Positions 18,535 to 27,968 of a DNA stretch of 64,000 nucleotides are shown in pieces. A program made the translations under genes and the position numbers. The notes beneath the pieces were generated by a model that did no database searches, was not told the origin of the DNA, and worked only from the letters and a program-made list of their open reading frames with translations. The stretch is from Candidatus Coprenecus pullicola (GTDB taxonomy: Bacteria; Bacteroidota; Bacteroidia; Bacteroidales; UBA932), in NCBI GenBank assembly GCA_018711925.1, contig DVHR01000043.1, positions 1 through 64,000 on the forward strand, read 5' to 3'. Numbering within the stretch: the first letter of the stretch is position 1; every line of letters starts with the position of its first letter.

Positions 18535-20091
18535 ATGAGACGTATTTTTCGAGAGACGGTGATGACGGTGGCGGTGCTGCTGATGGCTGCAGTGCCCGGA
18601 CATCAGAGGCTGGCGGCGCAGGAGGCCGGCGGACAAGTGCCGGGTGTGGAGCAGGCCGGCGGGAAGCAGGGCGGCGTGATGCAGCTGACCCTCGAGGGCG
18701 CGATGGACCTGGCCTGCAGTCAGTCGGTGGATGCGGCGGTGGCGCTGAACCAGCTCAAGAGTGCGTACTGGCAGTTCCGTACCTACAAGGCGGAGCGGCT
18801 GCCGGAACTGGTGTTCAACGGTACTCTGCCGACATTCAACAATAACTACAATGCCTACCAGAATCCGGACGGCTCCTACGGTTATGTGCGGAGCAACTGG
18901 CTGGGCCTCAGCGGAGAACTGTCAGTGACGCAGAATATACCGTTTACAGGCGGTACGGTCTCGCTGAGCACCGGCCTGGACCTGACGCGGCAGCTGGGCA
19001 GCAACGGGTACAACGAGTTCATGGCGGCCCCCATTGCCCTGACATTCAACCAGCCGCTCTTTTCCGTCAATACTTTCCGCTGGGACAAGAAGATAGAGCC
19101 GGTGCGCTATGCCGAGTCCCGGGCCGCCTACGACGAGAATATGGAGGCGGTCAAGATGAATACGATAAGTTATTTCTTCAACTATATACTTGCGACTGAG
19201 AATCTTAAGATTGCCGGGCAGAACCTGGAGAACGCTGACCGGCTGTATGAGGTGGCGAAGGCCAGACGGGAGATCGGCCAGATATCCGAGACCGAGCTGA
19301 TGCAGCTGCGGCTGTCGGCCCTGCAGGCCAAGGCCAATGTGACCTCCTGCCGCAGTAATCTCAATTCCACTATGTTTACGCTCCGGGCATTCCTCGGACT
19401 TTCCGAACAGGACACCATAGTGGCCGTGCTGCCCGAGGCCGTCCCGCTGCCGGCGCTCCGTTATGAGGACGTGCTGGACAAGGCGTTGGCCAACAGCTCA
19501 TTTGCCCAGAACATCCAGCGCCGCAAGCTGGAGGCCGATTATGAAGTGGCCATAGCCAAGGGCCAGCGTTATCAGGTGGACCTCAATGTGACAGTCGGTT
19601 ATTCCGGAGTGAACCGGGAGCTGGCCATAGCCTACAATGAGTCCAGGGATCAGGAAGTGGTCTCGGTCGGACTGTCGATTCCGATTCTGGACTGGGGCAA
19701 GCGCAAGGGACAGGTGCGCATGGCAGAGAGCAACCGCGACGTGGTACATTCCCAGCTGCAGCAGGAGGAACTGAATTTCAACCAGGACATCTTCCTGCTT
19801 ACCGAGCAGTTCAACAACCAGGCCGGCCAGCTGGACCTCGCCCGTGAGTCCGACCGCGTCGCCTCCGCCCGCTACCAGGCCTCCGTTGAGTCCTTCCTCA
19901 TCGGCCGCATGAACGTCCTGGAACTCAACGATGCCCGCGATGCCAAGGACCTCGCCCGCCAGGACTACATCCAGCAGCTCTTTTACTATTGGTACTACTA
20001 CTACGAGATCCGCTCCGTCACTCTCTGGGATTTCGCCACCGGCACTCCCGTCCATTCCGATATCGATGCTATCCTCGCCGACGAAAAGTAA
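18535..20091 (+). CDS. TolC-family outer membrane efflux protein
   Basis: ORF from GTG at 18505; likelier start ATG 18535 (MRRIFRETVMTVAVLL signal peptide); coiled-coil TolC repeats ('LQLRLSALQAKANV', 'LELNDARDAKDLARQDYIQQLFYYWYYYYEIRSVTLWDF'). Confidence 0.9.
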   Translation: MRRIFRETVMTVAVLLMAAVPGHQRLAAQEAGGQVPGVEQAGGKQGGVMQLTLEGAMDLACSQSVDAAVALNQLKSAYWQFRTYKAERLPELVFNGTLPTFNNNYNAYQNPDGSYGYVRSNWLGLSGELSVTQNIPFTGGTVSLSTGLDLTRQLGSNGYNEFMAAPIALTFNQPLFSVNTFRWDKKIEPVRYAESRAAYDENMEAVKMNTISYFFNYILATENLKIAGQNLENADRLYEVAKARREIGQISETELMQLRLSALQAKANVTSCRSNLNSTMFTLRAFLGLSEQDTIVAVLPEAVPLPALRYEDVLDKALANSSFAQNIQRRKLEADYEVAIAKGQRYQVDLNVTVGYSGVNRELAIAYNESRDQEVVSVGLSIPILDWGKRKGQVRMAESNRDVVHSQLQQEELNFNQDIFLLTEQFNNQAGQLDLARESDRVASARYQASVESFLIGRMNVLELNDARDAKDLARQDYIQQLFYYWYYYYEIRSVTLWDFATGTPVHSDIDAILADEK

Positions 20092-20183
20092 GCGTAAAAT
20101 CCTGTACAAAACTTCAGCTCCATTCAGAGCCTGCTGTAGGCCGGATGGGCCGGATGACAAGCCTGTGTTGTACCTATGTTCCC

Positions 20184-20348
20184 TCCAGTCTGTAATCTGC
20201 AGATCTGTTCAACGGCGTGTGTCTCAGTGCTTTAAATTGGGGTGCGACTTTACAGACTGATGGTTGCCACTTGCAGTCTGTAGGAGGCATATCTTTGTTG
20301 GGCTTTTGTTTTCAGTGTGTTTGTCGGATGCATAGGGAACAGACTGGA
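20184..20348. repeat. E1: concentric double inverted-repeat element
   Basis: Outer IR TCCAGTCTGT (20184-20193)/ACAGACTGGA (20339-20348), centre 20266; inner IR ACAGACTG (20252-20259)/CAGTCTGT (20274-20281), centre 20266.5; spacers 58 and 57 nt. Confidence 0.75.
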
Positions 20349-20451
20349 ATGGAAGATGGGAGAGAGAAGATAAGAAATTCGGCGCGGCGGGAGTTGAAAA
20401 TATGGGCGGACGCTGGATTGAAAGGAAATTTTCAGTAAATTTGCAAGATAA

Positions 20452-21177
20452 ATGCAAATTACGGATAATATGAAGTATAAAAGGGTATTGCTCAAACTCA
20501 GCGGGGAGAGCCTCGGAGGACATGAGGGACGCGGCATCGATGAAGGGATGCTGGCCCGCTATGCCGCGGAGGTGGCCGCTGCGGTCAGGAGCGGAGTGCA
20601 GGTCGCCATCGTAGTGGGCGGCGGCAACATTTTCAGAGGACTTTCCGGGGCCGGCAAGGGCTTCGACCGTGTGGGCGGCGACCGTATGGGGATGCTCGCT
20701 ACGGTGATCAACAGTCTCGGTCTGGCTATGGCAATCCGCAGTGCCGGAGTGGACGCTGAGGTATTTACCTCTACTCCGATGAAGCCCATTGCGGAATATT
20801 ATACCAGGGACAATGCCGTGGCGGCCATGGAGCGCGGTGCGGTGGCACTCATCGCCGGAGGCACCGGCAATCCGTTCTTCACCACTGACTCTGCGGCGGC
20901 TCTCAGGGCCTGCGAGATCGGTGCTGACGCTCTGCTGAAGGGTACCAGGGTGGACGGAGTCTATACAGCTGATCCGGAAAAAGACCCGACGGCTGTGAGA
21001 TATGACGAACTGACATTTGACAAGGCCCTCTTGGACGGACTAAAAGTGATGGACAGCACCGCATTTGCACTTTGCAATGACAACAATATGCCTATCATCG
21101 TCTTTGACATGAATCGGGAGGGTAACCTGCAGAAACTGCTTTCCGGAGAGAAAGTAGGTACGTTGGTGCGCAGGTAG
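20452..21177 (+). CDS. pyrH: UMP kinase
   Basis: 'MKYKRVLLKLSGESLGG', 'VVGGGNIFRG', 'TGNPFFTTDSAAALRA'; next to frr; start possibly 20470 (MKYKR). Confidence 0.97.
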   Translation: MQITDNMKYKRVLLKLSGESLGGHEGRGIDEGMLARYAAEVAAAVRSGVQVAIVVGGGNIFRGLSGAGKGFDRVGGDRMGMLATVINSLGLAMAIRSAGVDAEVFTSTPMKPIAEYYTRDNAVAAMERGAVALIAGGTGNPFFTTDSAAALRACEIGADALLKGTRVDGVYTADPEKDPTAVRYDELTFDKALLDGLKVMDSTAFALCNDNNMPIIVFDMNREGNLQKLLSGEKVGTLVRR

Positions 21178-21216
21178 ACTGGAAAACAAACGAAATAACA
21201 ACTAAAACAGAATATT

Positions 21217-21780
21217 ATGGCAGACAATGCAAAAGACATCATTGCTGCGGCAGTGAAAAAGATGGCCGAGGCCGTCAACTTTTTGGAGGAAGACCTCAAG
21301 ACCTACAGGGCCGGCAAGGCCAACCCCGCTGTGTTCAACAGCGTCATGGTGGATTACTACGGCAATCCCACTCCCGTGCCTCAGGTGGCCAGCATCACCG
21401 TGCCCGATGCCCGCACGATGCTTATCCAGCCCTGGGAGAAGAACATGATTCCGAAGATCGAGAAGGCCATCATGGACGCCAACCTCGGTTTCACACCCCA
21501 GAACAACGGCGAGCACATCCGCATCAATGTCCCGCCCCTCACTGAGGACCGCCGCAAGGAGCTGGTCAAGAAGTCCAAGGCAGCCGGCGAGTCGGCTAAG
21601 GTATCCGTGCGCAATGCCCGTAAGGAGGCCAACGACCAGTTGAAGAAGGCTCAGAAGGACGGTTTGTCTGAGGATATGGTCAAGGACGCCGAGAATGACG
21701 TGCAGAAGGAGGTGGACAACTTCAACAAGAAGATCGACACCATCCTTGCCAACAAGGAAAAAGAGATTATGACAGTTTAA
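21217..21780 (+). CDS. frr: ribosome recycling factor
   Basis: 'YRAGKANPAVFNSVMVDYYGNPTPVPQVASITVPDARTMLIQPWEK'. Confidence 0.97.
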   Translation: MADNAKDIIAAAVKKMAEAVNFLEEDLKTYRAGKANPAVFNSVMVDYYGNPTPVPQVASITVPDARTMLIQPWEKNMIPKIEKAIMDANLGFTPQNNGEHIRINVPPLTEDRRKELVKKSKAAGESAKVSVRNARKEANDQLKKAQKDGLSEDMVKDAENDVQKEVDNFNKKIDTILANKEKEIMTV

Positions 21781-21790
21781 AGGTACGGTT

Positions 21791-22741
21791 ATGAGGAGAG
21801 TTCTGATTATTGCAGGCTGTGCGGTGCTGGCGTTTCTGGCTGTGCAGAGCTGTGAAAAGGGCAATCCGGGCCCGTCAGCTCCTCAGCTCAGTACGATTCA
21901 TGTCAATCAGGAAAGGATAGGTTTGGGACAGCAGATAGTACTTACCGTTGAGGATACAATCCCGATGCACGGCAGTCTGTATCTGATACAGCCGATATGG
22001 ACAGTCAACGGCAATCAGGTGCTGCAGGATTTCACGCATTACGACTTCGAGAACGGGCGCGGCTCATATATGTGCTATTATACTCCTTCGGCTGTAGGCA
22101 ATATGGATGTCAGGCTGGAAGTGTATATGATATTCAATGATGCTCCTGCAGGAAAGGCCGAGCAGACTGTGTCAGCAGAGAGGAGACTTGAGGTGGTCAA
22201 ATGCGATGCCCGCACTTCTTTCTGGGGAGACTCGGTCGCTGTCACTATGCACCGTGAGCCAGGTCTGGTGGCCAGTGGAAATGAAGGCGTGTATATAGGG
22301 ACCGGCTACAGCTCTATTCTGGGAGTGTCATCCATAATGCCGTCGGTCAACCTGGTTTACACTTTTGAACCGCAGGCTGACTCTCTGGTGATGATATCCG
22401 AGAACTTCGCTGCATCCGCAGACCGTACGGACGGTTACAGATATGTGGCGTCTCTGTTCGATTTTGCCCTTAAGACACTTGAGACAGAATATGTAGGGAC
22501 TTCCAATAGGAGAGTGATTGCAAGCACGGAGGATTCACAGTATCTGAATGCGGCCAACAAGTTCGCCGGTGCCGGCACTCTGACAGATGAGGAACTGGCT
22601 TATCTGGGCGAGGGGATGGTCAAGGGACTGGTCAGGATAGAGGCGACAATGTCTTCGTCTACAACCGACGTAGTGTTTACCACAGAGGCTGCTCCTGACA
22701 GCAACTGCGCGTATATAGTGCTGACTTACTCTGCGAAATAG
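21791..22741 (+). CDS. hypothetical lipoprotein
   Basis: ORF 316 aa; lipobox 'LAFLAVQSC'. Confidence 0.65.
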   Translation: MRRVLIIAGCAVLAFLAVQSCEKGNPGPSAPQLSTIHVNQERIGLGQQIVLTVEDTIPMHGSLYLIQPIWTVNGNQVLQDFTHYDFENGRGSYMCYYTPSAVGNMDVRLEVYMIFNDAPAGKAEQTVSAERRLEVVKCDARTSFWGDSVAVTMHREPGLVASGNEGVYIGTGYSSILGVSSIMPSVNLVYTFEPQADSLVMISENFAASADRTDGYRYVASLFDFALKTLETEYVGTSNRRVIASTEDSQYLNAANKFAGAGTLTDEELAYLGEGMVKGLVRIEATMSSSTTDVVFTTEAAPDSNCAYIVLTYSAK

Positions 22742-23800
22742 TTATTTATTGATCTGCCGCTCCATGGAGGCGCGGTGAATCAGATTGAAGACTTCGGTGA
22801 TGAAAGACTCATCGAGGTCTTTTTCTTTTGCCAGTGCGCATACCTTCTTGAGAACTGAGTTCCAGCGTCCGGTCTGCAGGACGGTCAGTCCGCTCTTTTC
22901 CTTGATCTTGCCGATGGCCTCGGATACTTTCATGCGTTCAGCCAGCAGGTCTATCAGGGAAGAGTCTATCCTGTCTATATCGCTGCGAAGGCTGTCCAGG
23001 GCAGTCGCGGTCTCCGCTCCTGGAGTGGTGTTGCCGCGCATCTTCAAAGAGCCGATAAGCTCCGCCAGTTCAGCCGGAGTTATCTGCTGGGCGGCATCAC
23101 TCAGGGCCTTGTCCGGGTCTGGATGTACCTCTATCATCAGACCGTCGAATCCGAATGCCATAGCCTGCTGCGACAGACTTTTGACCAGACTGCGTTCTCC
23201 TCCTATGTGGCTGGGGTCACAGAGGATGGGTATTTCCGGCATCCGTCTTCTCAATTCCACCGGGATCTGCCAGAATGGGGCATTACGGTACAGGCTCTCA
23301 CCGTAGAAATAGAAGCCGCGGTGCACTGCGCAGACCTGCCTTCCGTCGGCGGCCAGACGCTCTATGGCTCCTATCCAGAGTTCCGGATCAGGAACCAGCG
23401 GATTCTTGACAAGTACAGGCAGCTCCGTTCCTTTCAATGCATCGGCTATCTCCTGTACCAGAAAAGGATTGCCTGTGGTACGGGCGCCGATCCAGACGGC
23501 GTCTATTCCGTATTTCAGGACGACTTCTACGTGCTTGGCATTTGCCACTTCTGTAGCGGTTTCCATGCCGGTGGCCTTCCCCGCGTCGCGTAACCACTGA
23601 GCGCCGGCTTCTCCGACTCCTTCAAAGCTGCCTGGGTGTGTCCTGGGTTTCCACAGACCTCCGCGCAGCATCCTGACCCCGGTCCTGCTGATACCTTCGG
23701 CAGCCGCCATTATCTGCTCCCGGCTCTCCACGCCGCACGGCCCCGCAATGATAAATGGTACGGGGTATCCAGTCTCTTTTATTTTGTCCGGACTATTCAT
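22742..23800 (-). CDS. bifunctional 3-deoxy-7-phosphoheptulonate synthase / chorismate mutase
   Basis: 'IAGPCGVESREQIMAAAEG', 'CDPSHIGGERSLV', C-terminal mutase domain 'LRSDIDRIDSSLIDLLAERMKVSEAIGKIK'. Confidence 0.93.
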   Translation of the reverse strand: MNSPDKIKETGYPVPFIIAGPCGVESREQIMAAAEGISRTGVRMLRGGLWKPRTHPGSFEGVGEAGAQWLRDAGKATGMETATEVANAKHVEVVLKYGIDAVWIGARTTGNPFLVQEIADALKGTELPVLVKNPLVPDPELWIGAIERLAADGRQVCAVHRGFYFYGESLYRNAPFWQIPVELRRRMPEIPILCDPSHIGGERSLVKSLSQQAMAFGFDGLMIEVHPDPDKALSDAAQQITPAELAELIGSLKMRGNTTPGAETATALDSLRSDIDRIDSSLIDLLAERMKVSEAIGKIKEKSGLTVLQTGRWNSVLKKVCALAKEKDLDESFITEVFNLIHRASMERQINK

Positions 23801-24374
23801 ACAGCATCTTTTTCCTTAATTTACAAAGCCATGATGGAGTGACTCCTAAATAGGATGCAAGCCTGTTGGCAGAGACGGCATTTATTATGTCTGGTCTTAT
23901 CTTGAGCAGGTTCTTGTACTTTTCTTCGGTATGTCCGCTTATGGAAGTCATTTTCAATTCAGAATAGTAGAACTGTCCTAATGCTATGTTGAACATCCAC
24001 TGTGCAAAATCGTGTGACTTTTCTAAAAGTAAGTTAAGCTTTTCTTCCCGTACCTTTAGTAAGGATGTGCTTATCTTGCATGCTTCGATCTGCAGGAGGG
24101 ACGGTTGGTGCATATACAGGCAGTGCGGGGAACAGAGTATGGTCTCGGGAAAGGCAAACCCGAAAGTCACTTCTTTCTCTCCGTCGAAATACAATAGCTG
24201 CAGCAGCCCGTCTTTGACGATGTACAGGCTGGGATCCGTCATGCCGTATCCAATCAGTATTTCACGGGGGCTCAGTGTTATTTCCTCAGTTGATTCGAAT
24301 AGCAGTTCCATAGTGGAGTCACTTGGAACATATGTGCTTATATTCTGTATTTTTTTCAGAAAAAAGTGGTCCAT
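23793..24374 (-). CDS. Crp/Fnr-family transcriptional regulator
   Basis: cNMP-like domain; 'RLASYLGVTPSWLCKLRKK' HTH. Confidence 0.8.
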   Translation of the reverse strand: MDHFFLKKIQNISTYVPSDSTMELLFESTEEITLSPREILIGYGMTDPSLYIVKDGLLQLLYFDGEKEVTFGFAFPETILCSPHCLYMHQPSLLQIEACKISTSLLKVREEKLNLLLEKSHDFAQWMFNIALGQFYYSELKMTSISGHTEEKYKNLLKIRPDIINAVSANRLASYLGVTPSWLCKLRKKMLYE

Positions 24375-24598
24375 GGTGTATATGTGTTCTATCGTATTAA
24401 TATTTGTATGAAATCCAAAAGTAGTAATTATTTTTCTGAAATTCGGATTAAAACATTCAGGGTCTTTTCCGGCAGTATTATTCCAACTTTATTAAGTCAG
24501 ACAGTTCTGTCCTTCTTTTTAGAAAATATTGTAGTACTACAATGCTTTTTGAATTTAATAAAGGTATTTTTGTTCGCGAATCATTAAATAAATTTCTT

Positions 24599-26098
24599 AT
24601 GAAAAAAACAAATCATTTTTATTGGCTGCTTGAATGTACGGCGCTTTTTATCATGATGGCCGGACTTGCATCGGGCTGCTCCGAAAAGGAACGTGTAGAA
24701 GTGTCGCAGATCACTTTCAGTGAGAAAGAAATCAATATTGTACGTGACGGCACATATCAGCTGACAGTGTCAGTAGTGCCGGAGGATGCTTTGGATTATG
24801 TGGAGATAGCATGGGAATCGGCAGACAGTGGGATAGCTTCAGTGTCGGAGGATGGTGTAGTGTCAGGAATCGCGGTCGGCAGTACGACAGTCTCCGCAAG
24901 TGTGGATGGTGTTGTCGCAGTATGCCGTGTGAATGTTGTTGCGAAGCCTGCTGATGAGGTTCTGGTGGAGCCGTCTGAGCTCTTGGTTGTGAAAGGTGAT
25001 ACGTATGAGTTAAAAGCGACTGTCCTGCCTGAGGATGCGGATGACAAGCGGATAGTGTGGAGTACTGAGGATTCGACAGTGGCAATTGTTTCCAGTGAAG
25101 GAGTTCTGAGTGCAGTGGGAGTAGGGACTATAAAGATATATGCGGCATGTGGAGAAGCTGTCGGAGAATGTACTGTTACGGTGGATGGAATTCCTGTAGA
25201 AAGTATATCTGTGTCACCGTCATTGGCTGATGTTGTCGTAGGAGAGCAGATAAAGCTGATGGCGTCAGTCATGCCTGACAATGCTGATTATGAATCCATA
25301 GAATGGTCGACATCCGATGAGACGGTAGCCACGGTGGATGAGAAAGGATTGGTGACGGGATTGCAGGCCGGGAAGGCTGTGATTACCGCGAGCATCGGTG
25401 ATATATACGGTTCTGCGGAGATCGAGGTCGTCATGCCTCAGGCGAGTGTCGGTGATTTTTATTATTCTGATGGTACCTGGTCCACGGAGTTGGATCCGGA
25501 CAAGAATGTGCTGGGAATCGTCTTCTATGTAGGGCAGAATCCGAATGATTTTTCCGATTATTCTGAGACAGGCATCGGAAAACCGCGTTGTAACGGATAC
25601 GTGATGGCTCTTGTCAATGCTTCTGAAGAATACTGCTATTGGGGACCTGAGAGCGGAATAGATCTTCACTGTTATCCTGTAAATGAGGACGGATCAGTTG
25701 TGGATAATTATTCTGGCTTCAAGGACTGTGATTGGAGCGGATATAAGTACACGCAGATCATAAAGGATGCGGCGGAGGCGAATGGAGGTCCGTCTCCTGA
25801 GTCGGCGGCACATTACCCGGTCATATATTATACTCTGAAGTATGAGGAGGCGTATCCTTCACCAGCGAACAGCAGCGGCTGGTTTTTGCCGGCAATAAGC
25901 CAGACATGGGCGATAGTAGAGAATCGGGATCTGCTTGCGAAGGCAGGGGCGGATCTTCTGGTAGACTGGTATTACTCTTCGAGTGAGGATTCATGGGCTT
26001 TGGACATGGTCCTGAGTATTAATATGGAAAGTATGACTGTCCGTTCCAACTGGAAAGAGAGCAAGGTTAACAGTATCCGTACGATTCTGGCATTTTAA
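24599..26098 (+). CDS. lipoprotein with three bacterial Ig-like (BIg2) repeats and DUF1566/FISUMP-like C-terminal domain
   Basis: 'MMAGLASGCSEK' lipobox; repeats 'VSEDGVVSGIAVGSTTVSA', 'VSSEGVLSAVGVGTIKIYA', 'VDEKGLVTGLQAGKAVITA'; 'SSGWFLPAISQTW...WYYSSSED...SIRTILAF'. ORF track start 24542 looks too early. Confidence 0.8.
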   Translation: MKKTNHFYWLLECTALFIMMAGLASGCSEKERVEVSQITFSEKEINIVRDGTYQLTVSVVPEDALDYVEIAWESADSGIASVSEDGVVSGIAVGSTTVSASVDGVVAVCRVNVVAKPADEVLVEPSELLVVKGDTYELKATVLPEDADDKRIVWSTEDSTVAIVSSEGVLSAVGVGTIKIYAACGEAVGECTVTVDGIPVESISVSPSLADVVVGEQIKLMASVMPDNADYESIEWSTSDETVATVDEKGLVTGLQAGKAVITASIGDIYGSAEIEVVMPQASVGDFYYSDGTWSTELDPDKNVLGIVFYVGQNPNDFSDYSETGIGKPRCNGYVMALVNASEEYCYWGPESGIDLHCYPVNEDGSVVDNYSGFKDCDWSGYKYTQIIKDAAEANGGPSPESAAHYPVIYYTLKYEEAYPSPANSSGWFLPAISQTWAIVENRDLLAKAGADLLVDWYYSSSEDSWALDMVLSINMESMTVRSNWKESKVNSIRTILAF

Positions 26099-26119
26099 TG
26101 CACATTAAAATATGAGATT

Positions 26120-27106
26120 ATGAGAAAGATAGGATTCTTGATAATGGCGACATGCCTTTTGATGGCAGTGTCTTCTTGTAACTCCGGCGATTCAGTCAAG
26201 ACAGCCGTAGAGAGTGTTTCGCTGGATAAGTATTCGGTATATGCTTTTGTCGGGGACAAAATTCAGCTGAATGCATCGCTGTATCCGGCAGGCGCTTCGC
26301 GAGATGGACTGGAGTGGAGTTCTTCGGACGAAAGTGTCGCGACAGTTGACAGTACAGGTCTAGTAAGTGTGTTGGCAGAGGGCGATGCCAGTATTTATGT
26401 TGTCTGTGGAGGACAGTATGCTTCGTGTGATGTGGCATCAACTGCAGTTGAACTTGGACAGTACTATTGCAGCGATGGAACATTGAGCGATACATATGAC
26501 CCTCAGAAGTCAATAGCTTTGGTCTTCAGGGTAGGGCATCATCCTAACGATGTCTCGGATTACAGTGGCAGCGGTATCGGGATGAAAGAATGCCACGGAT
26601 ATGCTGTGGCGCTGCATGATGCTGTGGATCAATGGTGTGTGTGGGGACCGTATGATATCTTGGGGTGTTATCCTCAGGATGAAGACGGAAATGCCCGGGA
26701 CAACTTCACGGGAAATACCTCTGATACGGACTGGAGCGGTTATCTGTATACAACGAAGCTGAAGGAGGCGACGGATGCGCTGGAAAGTTTTGATCCCAAC
26801 GACAATATGGACGGATACTCGGCATACTGGCATGCAGTTGACTACGGGCAGACTGTTCCGGCTCCTGCCATGAGCAGCGGCTGGTTTTTACCGGCCGGTA
26901 GCCAGATATGGTGCATATGGGAGAACATAGATCTGCTCAACAGGGTGGATGAGCACAGACTTGTACAGAACGAGTGGTACTGGTCATCTTCAGAGTTTTG
27001 GGAAATCCCTGAGCAAGGAGCCAATTTCCTCAATTCCCAGACAGGCAGGATAGAGGGTTTTGATAAGAGCGGAGGCTGTCTGGTACGTTCGATAATTGCG
27101 TTTTAG
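26120..27106 (+). CDS. lipoprotein with one BIg2 repeat and the same C-terminal domain (tandem paralogue)
   Basis: 'VDSTGLVSVLAEGDASIYV'; 'SSGWFLPAGSQIW...EWYWSSSEFW...VRSIIAF'. Confidence 0.8.
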   Translation: MRKIGFLIMATCLLMAVSSCNSGDSVKTAVESVSLDKYSVYAFVGDKIQLNASLYPAGASRDGLEWSSSDESVATVDSTGLVSVLAEGDASIYVVCGGQYASCDVASTAVELGQYYCSDGTLSDTYDPQKSIALVFRVGHHPNDVSDYSGSGIGMKECHGYAVALHDAVDQWCVWGPYDILGCYPQDEDGNARDNFTGNTSDTDWSGYLYTTKLKEATDALESFDPNDNMDGYSAYWHAVDYGQTVPAPAMSSGWFLPAGSQIWCIWENIDLLNRVDEHRLVQNEWYWSSSEFWEIPEQGANFLNSQTGRIEGFDKSGGCLVRSIIAF

Positions 27107-27179
27107 CGGTCAGTGAGAGTATTATGGGCGCAGGCTGTAATGTATGGAGATAATTTGTTGAAAATTCAAAACTGTTTCT

Positions 27180-27187
27180 TATCTTTG
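27180..27187 (+). promoter_or_regulatory. Bacteroidetes-type -7 element (TAnnTTTG) upstream of sdhC
   Basis: TATCTTTG with upstream TTTG/TTG at roughly the expected distance. Confidence 0.5.
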
Positions 27188-27215
27188 CCCCGGAAAACAA
27201 AAACAACACGACGCA

Positions 27216-27890
27216 ATGGCTAATATTTTTACTTCTTCAATCGGGAAGAAATTTATAATGAGTGTAACGGGATTGTTCCTGATAATCTTCCTTCTCCTGC
27301 ATGCGACTATCAACGGTCTTTCCCTGATAAGCGATGATGCTTTCAGGGCCGGGTGTGACTTCATGTCCTTGCCAATAGTTACTGTGATGGTCCCTATTCT
27401 GGCAGCGGGATTCATTATCCACATCATTTATGCCATATATCTGTCCTGGACCAACTACAAGGCCCGCGGCAATGACCGCTACAAAGTGGCCAACAAGAGC
27501 CAGGCCGACAACTGGGCTGCCAAGAATATGCTGGTGCTGGGTATAGTGGTACTTGGTATATTGGCATTCCATCTGACTCATTTCTGGGCGGATATGCAGT
27601 TGCAGCAGTTCCAGGGCGTGGCTCACGAGGATCTGGCGGATCCCTATCAGCTGCTCCTTGATACGTTCAAGTGCGGATGGGTGACGGCGATATATATTAT
27701 ATGGTTCGTGGCTCTGTGGATGCACCTGACTCATGGTTTCTGGAGTGCTTTCCACACTCTCGGTTGGAACAACAACATATGGATCAGCCGTCTGAAAGTG
27801 ATATCCTACATCGTAGCCACCATTATCTGCCTGGTATTCGTGGCAGTGGCCGTAGTTTCCTGCCTGAAAGGTAACGGCATCATTATGTAA
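27216..27890 (+). CDS. sdhC: succinate dehydrogenase/fumarate reductase cytochrome b subunit
   Basis: 'SSIGKKFIMSVTGLFLIIFLLLHATINGL', 'HLTHGFWSAFHTLGWNN'. Confidence 0.9.
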   Translation: MANIFTSSIGKKFIMSVTGLFLIIFLLLHATINGLSLISDDAFRAGCDFMSLPIVTVMVPILAAGFIIHIIYAIYLSWTNYKARGNDRYKVANKSQADNWAAKNMLVLGIVVLGILAFHLTHFWADMQLQQFQGVAHEDLADPYQLLLDTFKCGWVTAIYIIWFVALWMHLTHGFWSAFHTLGWNNNIWISRLKVISYIVATIICLVFVAVAVVSCLKGNGIIM

Positions 27891-27910
27891 TAGAAGGCAT
27901 CTGAATATAC

Positions 27911-27943
27911 AAAAGGCTGAGGTTTTGTCCCCAGCCTTTTTTT
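27911..27943 (+). terminator. Rho-independent terminator after sdhC
   Basis: AAAGGCTGAGG-ttttgt-CCCCAGCCTTTTTTT. Confidence 0.85.
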
Positions 27944-27968
27944 GTGCTCTGCCGATATCCTGCAACTT

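Noticed and set aside
20287-20294. TATCTTTG inside E1 as the pyrH promoter
   Set aside because: -7 element matches but no TTTG at the right distance, and it is ~160 bp from pyrH
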